This document shows, in pieces, positions 8,130-17,313 of a stretch of DNA of 48,953 nucleotides. The notes below the pieces were generated by a model. The model saw nothing but the letters and a program-made list of their open reading frames with translations. It was not told the DNA's origin and ran no database searches. Where the stretch lies: assembly GCA_015058845.1 (NCBI GenBank), contig SVBO01000007.1, positions 1-48,953 of the forward strand, in the 5' to 3' direction. This DNA is from Erysipelotrichaceae bacterium. GTDB taxonomy: Bacteria > Bacillota_I > Bacilli_A > Erysipelotrichales > Erysipelotrichaceae. The translations under genes were made by a program, and so were the position numbers. The stretch's first letter is position 1. Every line of letters starts with the position of its first letter.

Positions 8130-9560
8130 ATGAAGAAACTAATAGATATCCTTCTTGGCAAGAGTGAATCTTTAAAACATACAAGAAACTATATGATGGG
8201 ACAGATCATTAACAAAGGGCTACATTTCCTATTGATCCCTATCACAACAGCTCTATTAACAGAAGCAGAATATGGAACGAACTCTCTATTCAACTCTACT
8301 GTTAATATCTTTGTCGTACTTCTTCCTTTATGTATCTATAAGGGAGTCAGTCGATTCTACTATGATCTTCAATATGATAAGAAAGAAATGCTAGGAAACC
8401 AATTCCTATTAATGATGATCTGGATGACTCTTATGAGCATCATCTCAGCTACAAGTATTCCCCTATGGAAAGGCTTCAGTGGACTGACTACATATTTATG
8501 TCTTTGGATGATCTTCAATAGCTTTATGCAAAGTATCATCAACTTCTATCTAGCTTTCCTACAATCTCGTAAACAAAGTTCTATCTATGCAATGTATAGT
8601 GTAGTGATCGGGGTTGCTACTACCCTGATCAGTATCGTATGGATGATGCAATTAGAAGAACAAGTATTCTTAGGGGTGATCTATGCGAATAGTATCGTAC
8701 GTACGATCGCTGCTATAGTAGCCATAGTACATATGTGGCCTCATATGAAGTTCAATATGAATGCTACTATGCGTAAAGAAATCTATCACTTCAATCTACC
8801 ATTGATCCCACAAATGATCTCTAGCTTTATTCTGAATTATGTAGATAGATACATGATCAATGCCATGGTAGACTCTGCTAGCTCAGGTCTATATTCTTTC
8901 GCATATAACTTCGGGATCATCATCAATATCATTGTATTAGCGATCAATCAAACATTTGGTCCAGAGTTCTATGAAATGATGAATAAGAAGAACTATGATC
9001 GTATTGCTAGACAAGTTAGTTTCTATCAAAAGGGCTTACTAACGATCTCTTCTTGTATCGTATTATTCGCACCAGAGGTAGTACGTATCATTGCTAACCC
9101 AAGATACCATGTAGGGATTCCAGTGATCCCAGCGATCTGTTATGGCTATGTAGCCTTCCATCTATATGCTACAGTGTCTTGCTATTGCACATACTATAAG
9201 AAAAATAGCTTCACGGCTATTATCTCTATCGTAGCCTCTATCATCAATATCATCTTGAACTACTTCGGGATCAAACACTTTGGCTATCAAGCAGCAGCCT
9301 ATACAACAGTCATCTGTCAATTCATTCAATACCTATTATGTCGTTATGGGGTAACACACATCCTGAAGATCCAGACCCATGCCTTTGATAAGAGTTTGAA
9401 GGAAATGATTATCTTCATCCTTCTTACTTATGCAGGATTATACTGTGTAGATACACTACAACTTACTATGATCCCAGGTATTCTATTTAAATCATTCTAT
9501 CTATTATTCGTATTCGCATACATCTGGAGGGAGGAGCTACATCGTGAGAAGCGTGCATGA
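8130..9560 (+). CDS. Polysaccharide flippase (Wzx/MATE-like)
   Basis: A 476-residue protein with 12-14 hydrophobic helices and charged short loops, the plan of the polysaccharide biosynthesis (PF01943/MOP) flippases. An early segment with NKGLHFLLIPITTALLTEAEYG is typical of the family's first helix and loop. It probably flips an undecaprenyl-linked oligosaccharide from the cytoplasmic to the outer leaflet. It is the first gene of an eight-gene operon and overlaps the next gene by 17 bases. The ribosome site AAGAGGTG is 6-7 bases before the ATG. The operon does not show a Wzy polymerase, so the glycan may be non-repeating or finished elsewhere. Confidence 0.85.
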   Translation: MKKLIDILLGKSESLKHTRNYMMGQIINKGLHFLLIPITTALLTEAEYGTNSLFNSTVNIFVVLLPLCIYKGVSRFYYDLQYDKKEMLGNQFLLMMIWMTLMSIISATSIPLWKGFSGLTTYLCLWMIFNSFMQSIINFYLAFLQSRKQSSIYAMYSVVIGVATTLISIVWMMQLEEQVFLGVIYANSIVRTIAAIVAIVHMWPHMKFNMNATMRKEIYHFNLPLIPQMISSFILNYVDRYMINAMVDSASSGLYSFAYNFGIIINIIVLAINQTFGPEFYEMMNKKNYDRIARQVSFYQKGLLTISSCIVLFAPEVVRIIANPRYHVGIPVIPAICYGYVAFHLYATVSCYCTYYKKNSFTAIISIVASIINIILNYFGIKHFGYQAAAYTTVICQFIQYLLCRYGVTHILKIQTHAFDKSLKEMIIFILLTYAGLYCVDTLQLTMIPGILFKSFYLLFVFAYIWREELHREKRA

Positions 9561-10866
9561 GGTCATTCACTTTATACTACAACAAGAAGATGCATTACAA
9601 CTCCTATCCCTACAATTGGATCATACCTATATATGGCCGATCCTACGTTTCAAGTTAGTACTAGCTCTACAAAAGAAACTAGGACTCATCACTACACCCC
9701 ATGATGCTCTTAAGAAAGATACTAGAGTAGAGCGCTACAAGAAAGCGATCCGACTAGATAGCAAAGTAGCCAAGTATCACAAGCAACATGACACAGTGAT
9801 CATCACTCATGATCGAAGAGTGAAGGTGAATGGAGAAGAGAGAGATATCTATACCTATCCTTTACAAGAAAGATATAAAGATGCTCTATGGATCAATCGT
9901 CAAGAATACAACAACCTAGGGACTAAGAATACTGGTCTAATCGTATTAGAAGAAAGTGTACTAGATAAGTATAAGAAAGCGATCAATGCTCGAATCAGTC
10001 AGTATAGACCACTAGTAGAATTAGAACAGTTAAGTAAAAAGATCTATGAGGTATTTGAAGTAGAGATCAATTTGAATAAGATGTTAGAAGAAGAGTGGAA
10101 ACACTTTGTGAAAAGAGAGTATCGTTTCGAGAAACTATTTAAACGTGTTAGACCAAAACAAGTGATCTTAGTAGTCAACTATGATAAGTATGCGATCATC
10201 TGTGCGTGTCATAAGTTAGGGATCAAAGTCATAGAACTACAACATGGTATCATTGACTCTTACCATCTAGGCTATCATTATCCAAATGGATTACCGAAAC
10301 AATGCTTCGTAGATGAATTATGGCTATTCGCCCCATATTGGTCTATGTCAGCGAAATTACCAAAAGTCCCTATTCAATATACTGGATATTCCTACTTCCA
10401 TGAGCAAGCTAGAAGAGTAGAGAATATTCAAAAGAGAGAACAAGTGATCTTCTTATCCCAAGGTACATGTGGAGAAGAGTTAGTGAAACAAGTAGTAGAA
10501 CTAGCTAATCAGTATCCAGATCTACATATCATCTATAAACTACATCCAGGAGAATTTGCCAAGTGGAAAGAACGCTATCCACTATTAACACACAGTTATT
10601 CTAATCTAGAAGTGATCTCTAATACCAGAGATCTATATGAAATGATGAAGGAGAGCAAGTATTGTGTAGGGGCCTATTCCACAGCGATATATGAGGCATT
10701 AGCCCTAGGATGTACAGGCATTCTAGTGGATGTAGAGGGTGTTAGAGAACATATGCAAGGACTTATTGAGAATGAGTTAGTATATGTGACTAAACAGTTA
10801 GCAGAAGATTTTGAAGAGATCCAAAGATTTCAAGTCTCTCATACACTAGAGAATATTTATTTCTAA
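9544..10866 (+). CDS. GT-B-type glycan transferase (capsule/polysaccharide biosynthesis-like)
   Basis: A 440-residue soluble protein. The C-terminal half has the signature of capsule-type GT-B transferases: an ELQHG.I...HLGY.YP block (around residue 235), IYKLHPGE in the nucleotide-binding half, and GAYSTAIYEALALG near the end. The N-terminal 200 residues are charged and helical. Since the operon ends with a CDP-glycerol synthase, this enzyme is a candidate for attaching glycerol phosphate, but it lacks the classic TagF motifs, so that is only inference. It starts with GTG at 9544 inside the flippase gene, 7 bases after GGGAGGAG; the internal GTG at 9553 is too far from that site. Confidence 0.7.
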   Translation: MRSVHEVIHFILQQEDALQLLSLQLDHTYIWPILRFKLVLALQKKLGLITTPHDALKKDTRVERYKKAIRLDSKVAKYHKQHDTVIITHDRRVKVNGEERDIYTYPLQERYKDALWINRQEYNNLGTKNTGLIVLEESVLDKYKKAINARISQYRPLVELEQLSKKIYEVFEVEINLNKMLEEEWKHFVKREYRFEKLFKRVRPKQVILVVNYDKYAIICACHKLGIKVIELQHGIIDSYHLGYHYPNGLPKQCFVDELWLFAPYWSMSAKLPKVPIQYTGYSYFHEQARRVENIQKREQVIFLSQGTCGEELVKQVVELANQYPDLHIIYKLHPGEFAKWKERYPLLTHSYSNLEVISNTRDLYEMMKESKYCVGAYSTAIYEALALGCTGILVDVEGVREHMQGLIENELVYVTKQLAEDFEEIQRFQVSHTLENIYF

Positions 10867-10878
10867 GGAGGAAGAGAA

Positions 10879-11847
10879 ATGTTAGTAAGTGTGATCATTC
10901 CTACCTATAATGCAGCAAGCTTTGTAGAAAATACTCTACAAAGTGTTTTGAAGCAATCTTATACCAACATTGAGATCTTAGTCGTAGACGATGGCTCTAC
11001 GGATAGCACTCAACAAGTCATAGAAAGTTACCAAGATCCAAGAGTACATTTCTATGCTAGAGAACACCAAGGAGCTCCAGGACATTGTCGTAACTATGGA
11101 TATAGTATTGCTAGGGGAGAAACTATCATTTACTTAGATAGTGATGATTATATGGAACCTACGATGATCGAGGAAATGGTGAAGTGCTATCAAGAAAGAG
11201 AAGTAGATCTAGTGATCTGTAAGCCTAGATACTATGATGTAGTGAATCAGAAAGTTGTTTCTAATGAGCAAGAGAAATTCTTTGCACAAGATACATATAC
11301 TCTAAGTAATCTATTCGAGATCAATCCATTTCCATGCAACAAGATGTATCGTAAGAGCTTCTTACAAGAAAGTGGAGTATTATATCTAGAAAGAGTATTC
11401 AACCAAGATCTAGGATACTTCTTATCCCTAGTATTCCATAAACCAAGATTCACGATCTGTAAACAAGAATTGATGGAATATCGTATTAGACCTAATTCCA
11501 TCACAACATCCAGTAGAACACGTAAGAAACACATGGATATCCTCCATGTCTTTGACCAAGTATTTGCGGAATATGAGAAGACCAAGACCTATGAATTACA
11601 CGATGCCCTAGAGAAAATGTTTATCCGTACGATGTTATTCAAGATCAGTTTCTTCTCTCCTCTTACAGAGAAAGAGAATATCTTGAAGATCAGAGCCTAT
11701 CTATATGAACACTCTCCTAAGTGGTATACATCCAAAGGATTTAAAGAGTATTACTCTTCCTTTAAGCAATTATACAATCGCTTATTAGTACAATATCAGT
11801 TATATACCCCTATTGGGATCTATAAGAAAGTAAAGAGAGGAGCCTAG
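10879..11847 (+). CDS. Family 2 glycosyltransferase
   Basis: A 322-residue GT-A enzyme with SVIIPTYNAASFVENTL, VDDGSTDST, a GAPGHCRNYG loop and the DSDD metal motif, all in the first 110 residues. The C-terminal region is basic and helical and may contact the membrane or lipid carrier. It acts at the cytoplasmic face in assembly of the surface glycan; donor sugar unknown. Twelve bases separate it from the previous gene, with AAGGAGGAAG as ribosome site, and only two bases follow before the next gene. One of three consecutive GT2 genes that probably add successive sugars. Confidence 0.87.
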   Translation: MLVSVIIPTYNAASFVENTLQSVLKQSYTNIEILVVDDGSTDSTQQVIESYQDPRVHFYAREHQGAPGHCRNYGYSIARGETIIYLDSDDYMEPTMIEEMVKCYQEREVDLVICKPRYYDVVNQKVVSNEQEKFFAQDTYTLSNLFEINPFPCNKMYRKSFLQESGVLYLERVFNQDLGYFLSLVFHKPRFTICKQELMEYRIRPNSITTSSRTRKKHMDILHVFDQVFAEYEKTKTYELHDALEKMFIRTMLFKISFFSPLTEKENILKIRAYLYEHSPKWYTSKGFKEYYSSFKQLYNRLLVQYQLYTPIGIYKKVKRGA

Positions 11848-11849
11848 TT

Positions 11850-12812
11850 ATGAAGAAGATCAGTGTGATCGTTCCTATCTATAATGTTGCTCCTTATCTA
11901 AGAACTTGTCTAGATTCCCTACTAGATCAGACCTATACTGACTATGAGATCATTTGTGTAGATGATGGTAGTAAAGATGAGAGTGGTCGTATTGCGGATG
12001 AGTATGCTAGTTTGTATTCTAATATCCATGTGATCCACAAGGAGAATGGTGGTCTATCCTCTGCTCGTAATGCGGGTCTAAAGATCGCTACGGGTGAGTA
12101 TATCAGTTTCATTGATAGTGATGACTATGTTGCTAGTAATTATCTAGCAGAGATGGCTAAGGCATTGGATGAGGGCTATGATTATGCAGAGTGTATGAAT
12201 ACTGCTTTTGATGAGACTGGTAAGAAATGGGAGTATGGCTATCAATCTAGCAGAGAGATCAGTGAGTATGACTATGCAACTCGTCCAGATCTATTGATCC
12301 ATGTAGCTATGTTCGTACGTGGGAATATGTATCGAAGAGAGTTGATCGAAGGAGTATTATTTCCAGAGGGATTAGTCCATGAGGATATCTATTACTCATC
12401 CATCCTTTTCTCTACAGTAAAAAAGATCAAGAAGGTCATGAATACAGAGTATTACTACTTGATCCGTAGTGATTCTATTGCCAATCATGCCTCTATCAAA
12501 ATGTTTGATATGTATCAGATCATGCAAGAGATCCATGAATACTATGAAACACATAAACACCCATACCCATTACTATTATCTAAGACTTATGTACGTACCT
12601 TTATGGTAGCAGTACTCTTCCATAAAGCAGCTCATCTATCTAGTGAACATCATAGTACACGTAAAGAGATGTGTAAGAAGGCATATCGTGACTTACAAAG
12701 ATTCTATCCAGAATGGGCTAAGAACCCATTGATCACTTCTAAGGAAAAGATAGCAGTGCGTTTACTTGCTTATCCATTCCTAATGGAAATGATCTGGAAA
12801 GGAGCTAAATAG
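11850..12812 (+). CDS. Family 2 glycosyltransferase
   Basis: A 320-residue GT-A enzyme: SVIVPIYNVAPYLRTCLDSLL, VDDGSKDES, NGGLSSARNAG and the DSDD motif follow the canonical GT2 order. The C-terminal third contains FYPEWAKNP and TSKEK blocks shared with the glycosyltransferase gene at 4545 on the other strand, suggesting duplication between the two divergent groups. Its stop codon overlaps the GTG start of the next gene (TAGTG), so translation is probably coupled. It likely adds one sugar to the lipid-linked glycan; specificity cannot be predicted. Confidence 0.87.
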   Translation: MKKISVIVPIYNVAPYLRTCLDSLLDQTYTDYEIICVDDGSKDESGRIADEYASLYSNIHVIHKENGGLSSARNAGLKIATGEYISFIDSDDYVASNYLAEMAKALDEGYDYAECMNTAFDETGKKWEYGYQSSREISEYDYATRPDLLIHVAMFVRGNMYRRELIEGVLFPEGLVHEDIYYSSILFSTVKKIKKVMNTEYYYLIRSDSIANHASIKMFDMYQIMQEIHEYYETHKHPYPLLLSKTYVRTFMVAVLFHKAAHLSSEHHSTRKEMCKKAYRDLQRFYPEWAKNPLITSKEKIAVRLLAYPFLMEMIWKGAK

Positions 12813-13765
12813 TGAAGTATTCGATTATTATTCCTGTATATAATGCAGAGAGATATTTGAAGGAATGTTTAGAGAGTTGTATTGCACAATACCAAGGACA
12901 ATTTGAGTTAGTATGTGTTAATGATGGTAGTATAGATCATAGTAGTGAGATCTTACATACCTATGCTTCTAAGTATCCATTCATCCAAGTGATCGATAAG
13001 GAGAATGAGGGAGTAAGTGTTGCTCGTAATGTAGGTGTGGCTAGTGCTAAAGGAGAGTATATCATCTTCTTAGATAGTGATGATATGTTAGAGGAACATT
13101 GCTTAGAGATGTTAGATAAGATCATTGGTAATAAAGAGTATGATATGTTGATCGGTCGTGTGAGAGTATCTGTGAATGAACGTGGAGAATATGCGACTGT
13201 GAATAATTTGAAAGACTTAGTGAATGGAGAGAGTGTAGAGAAGGCGGCTGCACACTTCATTGCTAGTTATGATAACCTAGGGATCTGGGCGGTATGGAGA
13301 CATGTGTATCGTAGACGATTCTTAGTAGAGAATCACTTAGAATTTGATCGTCGATATAGTTTCGCAGAAGATATGGATTTCCTAGTGAAAGCTGTACTAT
13401 GTATGAAGTCTTATACATTGCTAGATTTCCCATTACTAGTCTATCGGATCCATAGTGCTTCTGTGAGTGGACAGTATAGCTTAAAGAGTGCGTTAAGTAA
13501 CTTATATGTAGTCTCTTATTGGAGAGAATACTTAGCCCAAAGTAAGGTGGATCAGAAAGAGAAAATGGTCTCTTACTTTGCGAACAAACAGATCGCTATG
13601 TTGCCACATGTGCAACATTTACGTAAAGAAGAACTAGCGATCTTCTTCAAGGAATATCGTGCGCATAGTAAATATTTAAATACTGCTAAGGGTAAGTTCA
13701 AGGCAGTATATGTAGCCAGTAAAGTAGTTGGTGTAGAGAATATCAGCCAATGGTTAGGTAGGTGA
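12812..13765 (+). CDS. Family 2 glycosyltransferase
   Basis: A 317-residue GT-A enzyme with YSIIIPVYNAERYLKECLES, VNDGSIDHS, NEGVSVARN and DSDD. A later FAEDMDF block corresponds to the ED acid motif of GT2 enzymes such as EpsJ/CpsJ types. The start is GTG at 12812, sharing a base with the upstream stop, with AAAGGAG about 7 bases before it. Third GT2 in a row; it presumably extends the same glycan after the two preceding enzymes. The C-terminus is basic and ends near the Alg14-like gene after four bases. Confidence 0.87.
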   Translation: MKYSIIIPVYNAERYLKECLESCIAQYQGQFELVCVNDGSIDHSSEILHTYASKYPFIQVIDKENEGVSVARNVGVASAKGEYIIFLDSDDMLEEHCLEMLDKIIGNKEYDMLIGRVRVSVNERGEYATVNNLKDLVNGESVEKAAAHFIASYDNLGIWAVWRHVYRRRFLVENHLEFDRRYSFAEDMDFLVKAVLCMKSYTLLDFPLLVYRIHSASVSGQYSLKSALSNLYVVSYWREYLAQSKVDQKEKMVSYFANKQIAMLPHVQHLRKEELAIFFKEYRAHSKYLNTAKGKFKAVYVASKVVGVENISQWLGR

Positions 13766-13769
13766 TAGC

Positions 13770-14240
13770 ATGCAATGTGAATTAATGTTGATCAGTTCTG
13801 TGGGAGGGCATCTAACACAGTTATCACAGTTATTTCCATTAATGAGTAAATATAAGACAGTATTAGTGAGTGAGAAGTTAGAGGCAACAGAGTATCTAGC
13901 TAAGAAATATGAACGAGTAGAATATCTTGTATATGGTACACGTAAGCATTTATTTAGTTATCTATTCAAGTTCTCATTGAATATCTTGAAATCATTCTAT
14001 TTATACAGTAAATATAGACCCAAAGTGATCTTGACTACAGGTACACATACAGCTGTTCCAATGTGTTATATTGGTAAGTTGTTTGGTAGTAAGATCATCT
14101 TCATTGAAAGCTTTGCGAAAAGAGATAGTGCGAATCTATCTGGTAAGATGGTATATCCGATCGCGGATCTCTTCATGGTACAATGGGAGAGTATGCTGAA
14201 GGTATATCCTAAGGCTGTTTACAAAGGAGGGGTATACTAA
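13770..14240 (+). CDS. pssD: PssD/Alg14-like glycosyltransferase membrane subunit
   Basis: A 156-residue protein matching the Alg14/PssD family: an N-terminal SSVGGHLTQL glycine-histidine loop, a central hydrophobic stretch (about 65-85) that can anchor in the membrane, TTGTHTAVPM, and IESFAKRDS. In this family Alg14/PssD anchors its partner and helps form the acceptor site, while Alg13/PssE carries the nucleotide-sugar site. The partner gene follows with a one-base overlap (TAATG), the standard arrangement in streptococcal and lactococcal capsule loci. Together they probably transfer the second sugar (often galactose or glucuronic acid) to a lipid-linked sugar. Length fits the family. Confidence 0.88.
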   Translation: MQCELMLISSVGGHLTQLSQLFPLMSKYKTVLVSEKLEATEYLAKKYERVEYLVYGTRKHLFSYLFKFSLNILKSFYLYSKYRPKVILTTGTHTAVPMCYIGKLFGSKIIFIESFAKRDSANLSGKMVYPIADLFMVQWESMLKVYPKAVYKGGVY

Positions 14241-14734
14241 TGATATTCGTGTCACTAGGAACACAAGATATGCCCTTTACTCGTCTATTACAGATGGTAG
14301 AGGAGGCTATTCAAGAGGGGACTATTCAGGAGAAGGTCATTGCACAGGTAGGGTGTACTCCTTATACTGGTAGTTTGATAGAAACATTCCAGTACTGTGA
14401 CCAAGCCACTATGGATGCGTATGTAGAGCAAGCTAACTACATCATTACGCATGGGGGTACAGGTAGTATTATTGGAGCCTTGAAGAAGGGAAAGAAAGTG
14501 ATCGCAGTGAGTCGTCTTTCTAAGTATGGAGAACATAACAATGATCACCAAACACAGATCATTTCACAGTTCTCTGATACAGACTATATCTTAGAGTGTA
14601 AAGAAGGGGAAGCTCTAAGTGATGTGATCAAGAGATTACAAGACTTTCAACCACAGACGTTTATAAGTAATACACAGAATGTATTAGCTTTTCTAGAGGA
14701 ATATATTGAGGGAGTATTAGGAGGTAAACGATGA
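14240..14734 (+). CDS. pssE: PssE/Alg13-like glycosyltransferase catalytic subunit
   Basis: A 164-residue protein equivalent to the C-terminal (nucleotide-sugar binding) half of a GT28 enzyme. It begins IFVSLGTQDMPFTRLL and carries the THGGTGSI glycine loop and YGEHNNDHQ, hallmarks of PssE/Alg13. It should bind the UDP-sugar and work with the preceding PssD-like subunit at the inner face of the membrane. It overlaps that gene by one base and the TagD-like gene by four (ATGA). AAAGGAGGGG sits just ahead of the start, so it is well translated in its own right. Confidence 0.88.
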   Translation: MIFVSLGTQDMPFTRLLQMVEEAIQEGTIQEKVIAQVGCTPYTGSLIETFQYCDQATMDAYVEQANYIITHGGTGSIIGALKKGKKVIAVSRLSKYGEHNNDHQTQIISQFSDTDYILECKEGEALSDVIKRLQDFQPQTFISNTQNVLAFLEEYIEGVLGGKR

Positions 14735-15141
14735 AGCGTATTATTACTTATGGTACTTTTGATTTATTACACTGGGGACATATTCGATTATTACAAAGAG
14801 CTAAGGCTCTTGGGGATTATCTGATCGTAGGACTATCTACCGATGAGTTCAATGCGATCAAGGGAAAGAAAGCATATCACAGCTATGAAGAGCGTAAAGT
14901 GATGCTAGAGTCTATCCGTTATGTAGACCTAGTGATCCCAGAGGATACATGGGATCAAAAGCCAAGTGATATTATGACGTATAAGGCAGATACTTTCGTA
15001 ATGGGTGATGATTGGGAAGGTCGATTCGATGACCTAAAGGAGTATTGTGAAGTAGTATATCTACCTCGTACAGAGGGAGTATCTACTACTAAGATCAAGG
15101 AAGATCTAGAAGCCCATGGCATGATCTGTGAAAAGAAATAA
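14731..15141 (+). CDS. tagD: Glycerol-3-phosphate cytidylyltransferase (TagD/TarD type)
   Basis: A 136-residue nucleotidyltransferase. It has the GTFDLLHWGH motif (HXGH active site), a conserved lysine in KGKKAYHSYEERK, a GDDW segment, and the C-terminal RTEGVSTT motif that matches RTXGISTT of TagD. It makes CDP-glycerol from CTP and glycerol 3-phosphate, the donor of glycerol-phosphate groups for wall teichoic acid or for decorations on capsule. No TagF/TagB is seen beside it. Its position as the last operon gene implies that the exported glycan carries glycerol phosphate. The length is standard (about 130). Confidence 0.92.
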   Translation: MKRIITYGTFDLLHWGHIRLLQRAKALGDYLIVGLSTDEFNAIKGKKAYHSYEERKVMLESIRYVDLVIPEDTWDQKPSDIMTYKADTFVMGDDWEGRFDDLKEYCEVVYLPRTEGVSTTKIKEDLEAHGMICEKK

Positions 15142-15158
15142 TGTAACATATATGCAGT

Positions 15159-15187
15159 AACGATACCAAGAAATAGGTATCGTTTTC
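15159..15187 (+). terminator. Terminator of the glycan operon
   Basis: Nine-base perfect stem AACGATACC (15159-15167) with GGTATCGTT (15176-15184), 8-base loop, then TT. It lies 17 bases after the tagD stop. Confidence 0.8.
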
Positions 15188-15208
15188 TAATTCCTCTTAT
15201 CTGAAATA

Positions 15209-15217
15209 TGATATACT
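15209..15217 (+). promoter_or_regulatory. Extended -10 promoter of the LRR-sbcDC unit
   Basis: TGA plus TATACT (15212-15217) is an extended -10, 28 bases before the start codon. No clear -35 is seen. Confidence 0.45.
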
Positions 15218-15244
15218 TATTGTAAAGTTACAAGGAGAGAGAAT

Positions 15245-16168
15245 ATGAGTAAAGAGTTAGAGAAGAGTATCGATTGGAAGAAGATATATGAGTATACGGA
15301 AGCAAATACAGGGATCATATTGAATAAGTATAAGAAGAAAGATACAGAAGTCATTGTACCTTGTGAAATAGATGGTAAACCTGTCATTGCGATCGATAGA
15401 GAAGCTTTCAAGAAGAAGAAAATCACAAGTATCCAGATCCCTGAGACAGTACGATTAATCGGTGTTGATGCTTTCTTATGTTGTGAAGAGTTAGAAACAT
15501 TAGAGATCATGAATCCAAATGTAGAGATCAAGAGAGGGGCTTTCTATGATTGTAAGAAGTTAGCTGATGAGAATGGCTTCATTATCGTAGATCATATCCT
15601 ATTTAGATACATAGGCACAGAAGAAGAGGTAACTGTACCAGATGATGTAAGAGTGATCAGTTCTGCTGCCTTTGAAATGAATAAGACACTTAAGACAATT
15701 ACGATCCCAGAGAGTGTAGAGAAGATCGAGATCAATGCCTTCTATGGATGTCGTAAATTAGAGAAGATCGATATTTCTCTTGCCCATACCCATTTAGATA
15801 TCAGTGCTATCGATCATTGTAAGAAACTAGCAGATAAAGATAAACATGTGATCATTGACCATGTGTACTTTAGCTATCTAGGGGATAAGAGTCATATCGT
15901 AGTGCCAAGTGGTGTTACTAGCATTGAGAAATATGCTTTCTCTTGGAATAGTGGTATTACTTCAATAGAGATCCCAGAAGGAGTTACTACCCTTAATTCC
16001 ACAGCATTCTATTTAAATAATTTAGAGAAAGTAGTACTACCTACGAGTATCACTACGATCCATCCTTATGCTTTCCTAGATTGTCCTAAACTAATGTTAT
16101 ATGTACATGAAGGAAGCTATAGTGAAACATTTGCAAAGGAAAAGAATATACCCTATACAACATTATAA
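15245..16168 (+). CDS. BspA-type leucine-rich repeat protein, apparently cytoplasmic
   Basis: A 307-residue protein made of LRR_5 (BspA/TpLRR) repeats: units of about 23 residues of the form ITSIQIPETVRLIGVDAFLCCEELETLEI recur from about residue 45 to 300, with conserved IP..V..I...AF..C..L spacing. Such repeats usually mediate protein or surface binding. Unlike most members it has no signal peptide or membrane segment; the N-terminus is charged. It lies 11 bases before sbcD with a good ribosome site in between, so it is probably co-transcribed with the DNA-repair genes. No function is assigned. Confidence 0.8.
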   Translation: MSKELEKSIDWKKIYEYTEANTGIILNKYKKKDTEVIVPCEIDGKPVIAIDREAFKKKKITSIQIPETVRLIGVDAFLCCEELETLEIMNPNVEIKRGAFYDCKKLADENGFIIVDHILFRYIGTEEEVTVPDDVRVISSAAFEMNKTLKTITIPESVEKIEINAFYGCRKLEKIDISLAHTHLDISAIDHCKKLADKDKHVIIDHVYFSYLGDKSHIVVPSGVTSIEKYAFSWNSGITSIEIPEGVTTLNSTAFYLNNLEKVVLPTSITTIHPYAFLDCPKLMLYVHEGSYSETFAKEKNIPYTTL

Positions 16169-16179
16169 GGAGGGATAAG

Positions 16180-17310
16180 ATGAAATTCATACACTTATCA
16201 GATCTACATATTGGTAAGAGAGTCAATGAATTCTCCATGATCCAAGATCAACAATATATCCTAGAAGAGATCTTGAAAGTAATCGATACAATACATCCCG
16301 ATGGAGTGATCATAGCAGGAGATGTATATGATAAGACGACTCCTAGTGAAGAGGCAGTACGACTTCTCAATCACTTTATATGTCAATTAGCAGACCAAAA
16401 GGTACCTACCTATATCATCAGTGGGAACCATGATTCAGCGGAGAGATTATCCTTTGGAGCTTCCTTGATGGAGGGATCAGGGATCTATATTAGTCCTGTG
16501 TATAATAGTGAAACAGTGAAGTATACATTACAGGATCCTTATGGGGAAGTAGATCTCTATATGCTACCTTTCATTAAACCAGCCCATGTAAGAAGATATT
16601 ATCCTGAAGAGAAGATCGATACATATACTGATGCAGTGCGTGTAGCAATAGAACACATGGAAGTAGATACGACTAAGAGAAATGTGATCATTACGCATCA
16701 ATTCGTGACAGGCGCTAGTAGAAGTGATTCTGAGGAAGTGTCTGTAGGGGGAAGTGATCATGTGGATGTATCGGTGTTCGATAACTTTGACTATGTAGCA
16801 TTGGGGCATATCCATAGACCTCAAAAGATGCAGAGAGAGACTGTGAGATATTGTGGTACCCCTTTAAAGTATTCTTTCTCAGAAGCCGATCATCATAAGT
16901 CTATAACGATCGTAGAATTAAAGGAGAAGGGAACTGTAGAGATCACTACGCAACCACTTATTCCATTACATGATATGCGTATTCTAAGAGGTACTTATAA
17001 TGAGATCGTAAGTAGAGATAACTATGAGAGGACCAATACTGAGGACTATGTGCAAGTGATCCTAACGGATGAGGAAGATGTACCAGATGCGATCAGTCGT
17101 TTACGTGTGATCTATCCAAACATCATGTCACTGAAATATGATAACAAGAGAACACGTTCTAATACGCATGTAGGACAAGCAGAGGATATAGAAAGTAAGA
17201 CTCCTGTAGAGTTATTCCATGAATTCTATCAGAAACAAAATAATCAGGAAATGAGTCAAGAACAACAAGCCTACATTACACAACTGATCGAGAAGATATG
17301 GGAGGAATAA
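16180..17310 (+). CDS. sbcD: SbcD nuclease subunit (Mre11 family)
   Basis: A 376-residue metallophosphoesterase with the full Mre11/SbcD motif series: LSDLHIGKR (metal-binding Asp/His), GDVYDKTTPS, SGNHDSAERL, ITHQFV, and ALGHIHRPQ. It is the two-manganese nuclease half of the SbcCD complex, which cuts hairpins, cruciforms and protein-blocked DNA ends. A C-terminal capping region follows at about residue 265-376. AAGGAGGG precedes the ATG. sbcC starts three bases after the stop, so the two subunits are made together. Confidence 0.95.
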   Translation: MKFIHLSDLHIGKRVNEFSMIQDQQYILEEILKVIDTIHPDGVIIAGDVYDKTTPSEEAVRLLNHFICQLADQKVPTYIISGNHDSAERLSFGASLMEGSGIYISPVYNSETVKYTLQDPYGEVDLYMLPFIKPAHVRRYYPEEKIDTYTDAVRVAIEHMEVDTTKRNVIITHQFVTGASRSDSEEVSVGGSDHVDVSVFDNFDYVALGHIHRPQKMQRETVRYCGTPLKYSFSEADHHKSITIVELKEKGTVEITTQPLIPLHDMRILRGTYNEIVSRDNYERTNTEDYVQVILTDEEDVPDAISRLRVIYPNIMSLKYDNKRTRSNTHVGQAEDIESKTPVELFHEFYQKQNNQEMSQEQQAYITQLIEKIWEE

Positions 17311-17313
17311 GAA

